A program made the position numbers and the translations under genes. A stretch of 64,000 nt of DNA, taken from UMGS1590 sp900552455. Its GTDB lineage: Bacteria > Bacillota > Peptococcia > Peptococcales > Peptococcaceae. Below are positions 58,448 through 64,000 of this stretch, one piece after another. The notes below the pieces were generated by a model that was given only the letters and a program-made list of their open reading frames with translations, did no database searches and was not told the DNA's origin. The first letter of the stretch is position 1. Each line of letters begins with the position of its first letter. The stretch lies in NCBI GenBank assembly GCA_963931105.1, contig OZ007004.1, positions 310,001 through 374,000 of the forward strand. The letters are read 5' to 3'.

Positions 58448-59359
58448 TTGACACAAAGAACGCACACGGAAACTGTGCTGACGGCGCCGGAAGATAAGCC
58501 TGGCTTTGTCGTTTACTACTCGATCTACGAGGAGGTGATCAAAAAGCTGGACGATCACCAGATTGCGAATCTTTTTCGCGCGATGCTTTCGACGGGTGGT
58601 GTCTGTGAGATGCCGACGCTGGACCCGCTCACGGATATGGCTTTTGGGCCGATCCTGCGCGGGATGAAAGAAAACGACGAACGCTGGCTGAAAACGAAAT
58701 ACGCCCGCGCAGAAAATGGGCGCAAGGGAGGATTGCAGCGCGCGAAAAATGAACGCAAGCGCAAGGAAGCTGAAGCAAAAGCAAGCACCCTTGAAAATGT
58801 TCAAGCACCTTCGTGCACCCTTGAAGCAAACCAAGCAAACCAAGCAGTAATAGGTAAAGGTAATGTCATAGTAAAAGGTAATGTTGAAGGTAAAGGTAAT
58901 AATACCCCTATTGTGCAGCATGGGGCGCGATCTGCACCTGTTGCGGCGGGGGTGTGTTCAGCTGACGCTGAACGGGGTGGGGGTCTCTCCTCTTCCCGTT
59001 CGCCAACAAAAAAGGAGGTGAACGCCCATTTTGAAGCGCTCTGGGCGCTCTACCCTGCCAAGCGCGGCAAGAACAAGGTCACGGAATCCACCAGACGCAA
59101 TCTGTTTGCTGTGAGCACAGAGGAGATGCAGCGCGCGATCGACCGCTACAAGGCGGAGGTGGAGGCGGCAAACTTTGACCGCAACTGGCTAAACGGCAGC
59201 ACCTGGTTCAACGGTCGCTGGGAGGACTACGCGGGTGACGCTTACGAGCCGCTGCCGCAGCATGAGGCAAAGCCTTCGACCCGCAGCAGACAGGTGCAGC
59301 CGTACGCACCAGGCGAAGCGGCGCGGCGGGCTGCATACTTTGCCAGCGTGGAAGAATAG
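58448..59359 (+). CDS. Phage replication-type protein (DUF6291 plus DnaD-like tail)
   Basis: 303 residues starting at TTG 58448 with AGGAGG 6 bases upstream. Residues about 16-110 match DUF6291 (FVVYYSIYEEVIKKLDDHQIANLFRAML), a domain at the N-terminus of phage replisome organisers. A low-complexity linker with KGN repeats and Ala/Arg-rich text follows, then a C-terminal helical domain (FEALWALYPAKRGKNK, NWLNGSTWFNGRWEDY) usual in phage replication initiation proteins. Probably loads the host helicase. The linker DNA contains GGTAATG repeats. Confidence 0.75.
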   Translation: MTQRTHTETVLTAPEDKPGFVVYYSIYEEVIKKLDDHQIANLFRAMLSTGGVCEMPTLDPLTDMAFGPILRGMKENDERWLKTKYARAENGRKGGLQRAKNERKRKEAEAKASTLENVQAPSCTLEANQANQAVIGKGNVIVKGNVEGKGNNTPIVQHGARSAPVAAGVCSADAERGGGLSSSRSPTKKEVNAHFEALWALYPAKRGKNKVTESTRRNLFAVSTEEMQRAIDRYKAEVEAANFDRNWLNGSTWFNGRWEDYAGDAYEPLPQHEAKPSTRSRQVQPYAPGEAARRAAYFASVEE

Positions 59360-59361
59360 CA

Positions 59362-59692
59362 ATAAGGTAGGAGGTAGCCCTTCGGGGCGGACGCGCTATC
59401 GCTTGTCCGCAGGGAGAAGGTAGGAGGTTTTCTTTGTTGCTGTGCAAAAGTCAGCGCATTAAGCGAAAGTTTGTCATCCATGACAGTCGCTGCGCTGACC
59501 ACGTCAACACCTCCTACCTGCCAGCGAGCGCAGCAAGCTGGCCCGCGACGCGAGATCACGATGCTTTCAATTCGCAGAAGCTGTACTCAAAGAAACGAAG
59601 CATTTCAATGAACGAGAACGCTTCTCCGAGCTAGTCCTGGAAGGGCGACAGCGGCTCCCTCCTACCTCCTACCTCAACACCCCACCTACCTA
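59362..59692. repeat. GGTAGGAGGT-type nested palindromic element
   Basis: Outer arms ggtaggaggtag (59366-59377) and cctcctacctcctacctc (59658-59675), inner arms aaggtaggaggt (59419-59430) and acctcctacct (59509-59520). No gene is supported in these 331 bases. Confidence 0.8.
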
Positions 59693-59715
59693 ATAAACAG
59701 AAAGGAGGATCCCCT

Positions 59716-59916
59716 ATGACCACGATCAATCCCACTGCAGCAGACGATCTCGCCTGCGAACTCGAGGCGCTCCGCACGATCACATCGAGCCTGCTGATGC
59801 TTGCGAAGGTGGAGGGCCTGCGCCTTATCGATGCACGCCCGATGCTGGAAAAGCTCGACACGCTGGCCCTCATCGCCAAGCTCCACGCGGAAGAATGCAC
59901 TGCCATGAATGATTAA
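59716..59916 (+). CDS. Small phage-region protein (66 aa)
   Basis: 66 residues, acidic, helical (LACELEALRTITSSLLMLAK). GAAAGGAGGA precedes ATG 59716. No family recognised. Shares its plus-strand run with the next genes to 60942. Confidence 0.7.
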   Translation: MTTINPTAADDLACELEALRTITSSLLMLAKVEGLRLIDARPMLEKLDTLALIAKLHAEECTAMND

Positions 59917-59950
59917 CAATTTGATGAACAATTTGAAAGGATGACTGCCC

Positions 59951-60196
59951 ATGATGACTTATCAGGAACACCTCTCTGCCGCTGTCGACGCCCTTGCCAA
60001 CAGCGCCAACACCTTTTTTCTCGAGCAAAAAGCCAGCCGCCGCAAGCACGTTGAGCGCGCTGCCCTGCTGGCTGTGATGGACCACTTCACCAACCAGCTT
60101 GCTCTGATCCAGATCATCGCCACCACCCTCGCCGAGCACCCTGAGCTTGCGCAGGGCATGGTCCTCGATTTTGAGGGCGAGCCGATGCCGTTCTGA
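59951..60196 (+). CDS. Small phage-region protein (81 aa)
   Basis: 81 residues, helical, Ala/Leu-rich (AAVDALANSANTFFLEQKAS). ATG 59951 and ATG 59954 are both possible; GAAAGGATG lies upstream. Function unknown. Confidence 0.65.
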   Translation: MMTYQEHLSAAVDALANSANTFFLEQKASRRKHVERAALLAVMDHFTNQLALIQIIATTLAEHPELAQGMVLDFEGEPMPF

Positions 60197-60270
60197 GCGC
60201 CGACTTTGTCCTCCCTCTCTACGACGAAGAGCGGCACCGCGTCACAGGCTACTCTGAAGTCACAGAAGAA

Positions 60271-60663
60271 GTGTACCGCGCTTACTGGCAGGAAGTCGAG
60301 CACGCGCGCTGGCTTGAAAAGCAGGCGCGCAGCCGCGAGATCTCGTGGCAGGGCGTGTCCGGCACGCCCGATGAAGACACCCTCTCCATCCACGCCGCGT
60401 ACCAACCGCCAAGCGTAGAGAGCGCGGCGCAGAGCGCGGCGCTCCGAGGGGCCCTCGCCGCAGAGCCGCCAGAGCTCGTCGAAGCCCTCTGGGCGCTGGC
60501 GAATGGGGAAATCACCTACGAAGAAATTGCTCAGAAATGGGGAGTAAACAAGAAAACTGCATGGGAAAAAATCGATCGCGCCCACGCGCGCCTGCGCGAA
60601 AAACTTTCAAGAAAAAATGAAAATTGCGCAGAGACCCCCCACAAATCGACGAAAAAATCCTAG
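60271..60663 (+). CDS. Sigma-factor-like/HTH phage protein, start unclear
   Basis: At least 130 residues. C-terminal part has a sigma-4-like helix-turn-helix (LANGEITYEEIAQKWGVNKKTAWEKIDRAHARLREKL), so it may be a late-gene activator. The GTG at 60271 is the first usual start, but coding-like sequence with the family's typical beginning (VLPLYDEERHRVTGYSEVTEE) continues in frame back to about 60193, where only a CTG overlaps the stop of the preceding gene. Either a rare start or a small deletion is involved. Confidence 0.65.
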   Translation: MYRAYWQEVEHARWLEKQARSREISWQGVSGTPDEDTLSIHAAYQPPSVESAAQSAALRGALAAEPPELVEALWALANGEITYEEIAQKWGVNKKTAWEKIDRAHARLREKLSRKNENCAETPHKSTKKS

Positions 60664-60720
60664 TAATAGTGAAAGACCAATACTCGCTTAAGGTCCAAGC
60701 TATGAAAGGAGTGAATCCCA

Positions 60721-60942
60721 ATGGCAGTAGTAAAAACCAATCAGGAAACCAAGGCCAAGATCGTCTACCAGATGCCAGGCGATGGCGCTGAGACTGTGCA
60801 GACTTCTCGCACCTTCTCCAACCTCGTGGCGAACGTCAGCGACGACGCCCTGCACGCAGGCATGAGCGCCGTAGCCGGCCTCATGGACGGCACCGGGCAC
60901 GCGCTTGTGCGAGTGGACGAAGCAGAACTCGTAAGCGAGTGA
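60721..60942 (+). CDS. DUF1659 protein
   Basis: 73-residue protein of the DUF1659 family (TSRTFSNLVANVSDDALHAGM), with AAAGGAGTG upstream of ATG 60721. In Bacillota it is regularly paired with a DUF2922 protein; neither has a known role. Last codons (GTAAGCGAGTGA) are already part of the palindromic element that follows. Confidence 0.85.
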   Translation: MAVVKTNQETKAKIVYQMPGDGAETVQTSRTFSNLVANVSDDALHAGMSAVAGLMDGTGHALVRVDEAELVSE

Positions 60943-61089
60943 GGAATTAGGAGTTAGGAATGAGGAGTTCTGGTGCCGTGCACCAGTCCGCAGCTACGCT
61001 GTCGCTTAGCAAATGCTTTTAACGCAGCAACAAGCCCTCGCGCTCCACAAAAACCAACTCCTAACTCCACACTCCTCACTCCTAACTCA
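60936..61089. repeat. GAGGAGTTAGG-type palindromic element
   Basis: Left arm of repeated (T)AGGAGTTAGGAATGAGGAGTT, right arm AACTCCTAACTCC...CTCCTAACTC. A 23-base core (60989-61011, cgcagctacgctgtcgctta plus gca) is identical to 62712-62734. Confidence 0.85.
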
Positions 61090-61187
61090 AATTGAAAGGA
61101 GATCCCAACAATGAAAAAGATAATACCCCACATATCGCCCGTTGTACCCCACATCAGAGGATCGCCACAGAAAGGAGATGACCCCCA

Positions 61188-61451
61188 TTGGCAGAAACCA
61201 AACTCGTCCTCACCTTCGGTGTGCAGGGCGGCGGTGAGACCACCATGACCCTGTCTGACGCAAAAGCCAGCATGTCCAAAGAGACCATCGGCGCAGCAAT
61301 GACCGCCATGGTCGATGCAAACTGCTTCGCAACTTCCAAGGGCGCAGCCTACACCTCCGCCCTCGGCGCCAAGTACAGCACCACCACCGATACCGTCCTG
61401 TTCGATAACACCGACGATACCGCCGACAACGATTACCCAGCCGCAGCGTAA
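61188..61451 (+). CDS. DUF2922 protein
   Basis: 87-residue member of DUF2922 (KLVLTFGVQGGGETTMTLSDAKASM). Starts with TTG 61188; GAAAGGAGATG precedes it by 6-8 bases. Partner of the DUF1659 protein. Followed after 77 bases by the 3' end of the minus-strand hicB. Confidence 0.85.
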   Translation: MAETKLVLTFGVQGGGETTMTLSDAKASMSKETIGAAMTAMVDANCFATSKGAAYTSALGAKYSTTTDTVLFDNTDDTADNDYPAAA

Positions 61452-61528
61452 ACAAAAGCGGAGCGCTCGTGAGAAATCACAAACGCTCCGCCTGTTATTT
61501 ATTCTATTCCAATCAGCCGCTCCCAGCT

Positions 61529-61936
61529 TCAGGCCAGATGCAGCTTTTCCTTCAGCGCCTCCTGCAGCACCTGGGAGAAATTGATCCCGCATTCCATCGC
61601 CTTCGCATTCAGCCACGCCGGCAGCGTCACCGTGCGATTGACCGACCGGTTCACCGCCGCCATGCGAATCGACGGCATATACACATCCACCAGCACAGCA
61701 CGCTCGTTTTCTTCAAGGGGCACCTCTTTCAGCGCAGATGGCTCAGGAATGTCTTCCCCGTCTCGCTCCATGCCATACAGCACAAGCCCCAACAGCTCCC
61801 GCGCCGAAAAGAGCGCCTCTTCATCATCGGCGCCGCTCGTCGCAACCTCAAGATCCGGAAATTCTACCGCAATATCGTAACCGTCCTCATACGTCAACAC
61901 AGCAGGATAACAATAGCGATCAGGCAATTTGCTCAT
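61529..61936 (-). CDS. hicB: HicB-type antitoxin
   Basis: 135 residues. N-terminal partial RNase H-like HicB domain (YPAVLTYEDGYDIAVEFPDLEVATSGADDEEAL) and C-terminal ribbon-helix-helix DNA-binding part (NRTVTLPAWLNAKAMECGINFSQVLQEALKEKL). AAGGAGG precedes ATG 61936. Neutralises HicA by direct binding and represses the operon. It follows hicA by 30 bases. Confidence 0.93.
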   Translation of the reverse strand: MSKLPDRYCYPAVLTYEDGYDIAVEFPDLEVATSGADDEEALFSARELLGLVLYGMERDGEDIPEPSALKEVPLEENERAVLVDVYMPSIRMAAVNRSVNRTVTLPAWLNAKAMECGINFSQVLQEALKEKLHLA

Positions 61937-61966
61937 GAGCTGAACCTCCTTATTAGCGCCAGAGGC

Positions 61967-62164
61967 TCAAGAAAACTTGAGCCCTGACTGTTTTTCGATG
62001 CTCCGCAGCGTTTTTGGTGGAATGTCCTTGACCGGGTTCTTCAGCGTCACCTTGCCTGGCTTCGTCGGATGGCGAAACTGATGGTGGCTGCCCACACATT
62101 CGATCTCATACCAGCCGTCCGCCGCAAGCATCTTCAGGATTTCTCGGGAAGAATATGACTTCAT
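61967..62164 (-). CDS. hicA: HicA-type mRNA interferase toxin
   Basis: 65-residue double-stranded-RNA-binding-fold toxin that cuts mRNA. Catalytic His in the GSHHQFRHP motif; VTLKNP and IPPKTLRSIEKQSGL are family-typical. ATG 62164 follows AGGAGGTGGGGAT; the frame open to 62233 is upstream non-coding DNA. Toxin first, antitoxin second, as usual for HicAB. Confidence 0.95.
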   Translation of the reverse strand: MKSYSSREILKMLAADGWYEIECVGSHHQFRHPTKPGKVTLKNPVKDIPPKTLRSIEKQSGLKFS

Positions 62165-62185
62165 ATCCCCACCTCCTGCAGCTCC

Positions 62186-62214
62186 ATCATAACACATAGA
62201 ATAACACGTGTCAA
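62186..62214 (-). promoter_or_regulatory. Promoter of hicAB
   Basis: TTGACA (62209-62214), 17-base spacer, TATGAT (62186-62191) on the minus strand. The spacer holds ACACGTGT, a palindrome suited to HicB binding. Confidence 0.7.
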
Positions 62215-62231
62215 AAGAAAGAAGGTGACCC

Positions 62232-62642
62232 ATGCCTCAGCAACTGTTCCAAACCCTCGCGCAGGCCGCCAGCACCACAGAGGGCAAAGCCCTCTACCTG
62301 CTCGCCCTTCTCTGTCTCACCATGGCCCTTGACTTTCTTCTCGGAAGTCTCGCCGCCTGGCGCGATCCCAGCGTAAAGTTCACCAGTGGGCGCGGCATCG
62401 ACGGCATCCTGCGCAAGCTCGCCTCGATCCTCGTCCTCACCCTCTGCATCCCCGTTTCCGCCCTCATCCCCCAGGGCACCGGAACCTTCGCCCTCATCGT
62501 GCTCTACCTCGGCTATCTCGTCATGGAGCTCGCCAGCGTCATCGAGAATCTCGAGCGCTTAGGCGCACCGGTGAGCGGCTTGCAGAAATTCATTGAGAAC
62601 ATTTCAGAAATCGGTACACACGACGATGAATCCCAAAAATAG
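62232..62642 (+). CDS. Phage holin (Holin_4/toxin-secretion type)
   Basis: 136-residue membrane protein with three hydrophobic segments (about 20-40, 60-82, 90-108) and the family pattern ALDFLLGSLAAW...SGRGIDGILRKLA. Forms lesions that let the endolysin reach the cell wall; relatives also release large toxins in Clostridia. GAAGGTGACC precedes ATG 62232. The amidase follows after a palindromic element. Confidence 0.9.
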   Translation: MPQQLFQTLAQAASTTEGKALYLLALLCLTMALDFLLGSLAAWRDPSVKFTSGRGIDGILRKLASILVLTLCIPVSALIPQGTGTFALIVLYLGYLVMELASVIENLERLGAPVSGLQKFIENISEIGTHDDESQK

Positions 62643-62659
62643 CACAGCCGCCGCCGCTC

Positions 62660-62849
62660 AGTGAGGAGTGCGGAGTTAGGAATGAGGAGTTACTGGTGCA
62701 AAGCGCCAGTTCGCAGCTACGCTGTCGCTTAGCAGGTACTGATAACACAGTAACAAACCATCGCAATCCACTAAAAAAACTCCTAACTCCGCACCTCTAA
62801 CTCCTCACTAAGAATCAACTCCTCACTCCGCACTCCTAATTCCTAACTA
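62660..62849. repeat. GAGGAGTTAGG-type palindromic element
   Basis: Left arm GTGAGGAGTGCGGAGTTAGG plus AATGAGGAGTT; right arms AACTCCTAACTCCGCACC and ACTCCTCACTCCGCACTCC plus TAATTCCTAAC. Central 23 bases at 62712-62734 are shared with the element at 60936. Confidence 0.88.
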
Positions 62850-62875
62850 AAAAACACACGAAAGGAAAGATCACA

Positions 62876-63559
62876 ATGAGTTACCAACTGAAATCCAACT
62901 GGCTCCCTGCCGATAAATACGCCCTCAAAGCCCCCTACCCGATGACCCCGGAAGGGCTCATTGTCCACAACACCGCCGGCAGCGCCAGCGCCATGGAAGA
63001 AGCGCAGGCCATGTGCACAAACGACAGCGCCGTCAGTTTCCACGTCGTCATCGACGAAGAGAACGCCGTCGAATGCATCCCCTTCAGCCGCAACGCCTTC
63101 CACGCCGGCGATGGCTCGGCAGGCTACGCCAACCGCCACCTCATCGGCCTTGAGATCGCCCGCAGCATGGACGCGGAAAACGACCGCTTCGACCGCGCCG
63201 AGGCCAACGCCGCAGAATACATCGCCCACGTCTGCCTCCAATACGGCTGGACCAGCGCCCAGCTGCACCAGCACAACTGGTACTCCGCCACCGATTGTCC
63301 GCACAGAACCAAGGCGCATTGGTCAGATTTTCTCGCCAAAGTCGACGCCAACATCGCCGAGCTCCGCGCCCAGGCAAGCGCCAATCCCGCCGCCCCGGCA
63401 ACGCCTGCGAAAATCGCCCTCTGCATCGATAACAAAAATACAGAAGTCCGCGGCGAAAACAAAAACGGCACCGTCTACGTCTCCGCCCGCGATCTGCTCG
63501 AAGCCCTGGGCTACAGCGTCAGCTGGGAAGACGGGCAAGTTGTCGCGGAGCGCAAATGA
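62876..63559 (+). CDS. N-acetylmuramoyl-L-alanine amidase with stalk domain
   Basis: 227-residue endolysin. Amidase_2/PGRP-type domain (about 20-150): zinc ligands in LIVHNTAG and ATDCPHRTK, with HVVIDEENAVECIPF and HLIGLEIAR typical of the fold. The last 60 residues form a copper-amine-oxidase-type stalk domain (GTVYVSARDLLEALGYSVSWEDGQVV), probably wall-binding. GAAAGGAAAG precedes ATG 62876. Works with the holin. Confidence 0.92.
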   Translation: MSYQLKSNWLPADKYALKAPYPMTPEGLIVHNTAGSASAMEEAQAMCTNDSAVSFHVVIDEENAVECIPFSRNAFHAGDGSAGYANRHLIGLEIARSMDAENDRFDRAEANAAEYIAHVCLQYGWTSAQLHQHNWYSATDCPHRTKAHWSDFLAKVDANIAELRAQASANPAAPATPAKIALCIDNKNTEVRGENKNGTVYVSARDLLEALGYSVSWEDGQVVAERK

Positions 63560-63570
63560 TTAATGATGTC

Positions 63571-63811
63571 TCAAATTAGTAATTAGTAATTTTTAATGAT
63601 TAATGGATGTGGCCTTTTCGCTGACGCTCAAAGGCGATTAATTTCGTGGTGGGTGGCAGGAATGCCAATATAATCAAAAGGCTTATGAGAAGCGCGTCGC
63701 GTAAGCGGCGTGATTCTCATAAGCCAACATCAATTACTAATTACTCATTAATCATTACTAATTTACAATGCCAACATCAATTACTAATTAAACATTAATC
63801 ATTAATCATTT
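63571..63811. repeat. TAATTAGTAATT-type palindromic element
   Basis: Left arm AATTAGTAATTAGTAATTTT plus TAATGATTAATGG, right arms ATTACTAATTACTCATTAATC and ATTACTAATTAAACATTAATC; centre has a perfect gcttatgagaa/ttctcataagc stem (63681-63691, 63714-63724). Fills the 260-base gap before the corA fragment. Confidence 0.85.
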
Positions 63812-63819
63812 GCGCAAGC

Positions 63820-64000
63820 TCACAGCCATTTCTTCCGCTTGAAGAACCACACGAGTCCCAGCACGATGGCGAGGCTCACGCCGGCTACGGCTGGGTAGCC
63901 GTAGCGCCAGTGGAGCTCGGGCATATCGGCGAAATTCATGCCGTACCAGCCGGCGAGGAGGGTGAGAGGCAGAAAGACGGCGGTAACGATGGTGAACACC
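63820..64000 (-). CDS. CorA-type magnesium/metal transporter, C-terminal end
   Basis: Last 59 residues of a CorA-family channel, cut by the window edge. The selectivity motif GMN lies in AGWYGMNFAD after the first membrane segment (FTIVTAVFLPLTLLA), then the second segment (YPAVAGVSLAIVLGLVWFF) and a basic tail KRKKWL. Transports Mg2+ or other divalent cations. Confidence 0.9.
   Translation of the reverse strand, partial: VFTIVTAVFLPLTLLAGWYGMNFADMPELHWRYGYPAVAGVSLAIVLGLVWFFKRKKWL

Larger units (their letters stand above)
56250..63559. mobile_element. Phage-derived region without head/tail genes
   Basis: Contains divergent repressor control, ImmA peptidase, replication-type protein, sigma-like regulator, DUF1659/DUF2922 pair, holin and amidase. 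No integrase, terminase, capsid, portal or tail gene is visible, so it is a remnant or a domesticated lysis cassette. HicAB and several palindromic intergenic elements interrupt it. Borders are estimated. Confidence 0.6.

Noticed and set aside
61111..61248. 45-codon frame starting MKKIIPHISPVVPHI
   Set aside because: Has a fair ribosome site but overlaps the DUF2922 gene by 61 bases and turns into Ser/Pro-rich nonsense there; kept only as a note.

Overview
The window looks like a chromosomal segment of an anaerobic, sulfite/sulfate-respiring member of the Bacillota (Clostridia-like; a Peptococcaceae-type organism is my best guess, inferred and not proven). Reasons: a DsrMKJOP-type respiratory complex with System II cytochrome c maturation, S-layer homology and copper-amine-oxidase 'stalk' domains on exported proteins, lipoprotein thioredoxins, PspC proteins, the DUF1659/DUF2922 pair, AGGAGG-type ribosome binding sites, and tRNA genes without an encoded CCA. 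The background is GC-rich. AT-richer islands (about 1.74-4.3, 12.9-20.1 and 53.5-56.1 kb) look acquired or differently evolved.

Layout. 0-1.7 kb: GH26 glycosidase lipoprotein cut by the window edge. 1.8-4.1 kb: AT-rich cluster (XRE regulator, DUF2752 protein, small membrane protein, secreted stalk-domain protein). 4.4-12.9 kb: thiol-redox locus with three TlpA-like lipoprotein thioredoxins, an OmpR/HisKA two-component pair, and two copies of a three-gene unit (TlpA lipoprotein, tiny CD1871A-type CXXC membrane protein, NapH-like 4Fe-4S membrane protein). The copies are interrupted by a frameshifted BAAT-type hydrolase and a DUF6179/DUF6323 pair. 13.0-15.1 kb: AT-rich operon of zinc-ribbon protein, lone ABC ATPase and unknown protein. 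15.2-20.1 kb: phosphodiesterase/phosphatase and DASS transporter, divergent from a LysR regulator. 20.2-28.1 kb: one long minus-strand operon ccs1-ccsA-RsbRD_N-dsrK-J-O-P-M. 28.4-29.6 kb: CbiX/SirB-like chelatase, PspC, small coiled-coil membrane protein. 29.8-33.1 kb: SLH surface protein with a decayed SLH copy beside it. 33.2-34.1 kb: hairpins, a TGCG microsatellite and a four-tRNA operon (Glu-Val-Asp-Phe). 34.2-38.5 kb: transglutaminase-like protein and class I ribonucleotide reductase. 38.7-42.1 kb: split transketolase and NhaD-like antiporter. 42.3-49.1 kb: rpmE, unknown protein, nfo, a candidate type I toxin-antitoxin locus, Crp/Fnr regulator, PspC, lexA, greA, lysS. 49.2-56.2 kb: Fic protein and a type III restriction-modification operon with a HEPN-motif gene between mod and res. 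56.2-63.6 kb: compact phage-derived region (repressor, ImmA, replication protein, DUF1659, DUF2922, holin, amidase) without head or tail genes, holding HicAB and several palindromic intergenic elements. The window ends inside a CorA-type transporter.

How it fits together: Ccs1/CcsA should mature the triheme DsrJ; DsrMKJOP would pass membrane-quinol electrons towards cytoplasmic sulfite reduction (DsrAB/DsrC are not in this window); the CbiX-like chelatase could supply sirohaem. The TlpA/CXXC/4Fe-4S units are plausibly a separate membrane thiol-electron relay controlled by the adjacent two-component system. Defence and mobility functions (type III RM, Fic, HicAB, type I TA, phage remnant) cluster in the last third.
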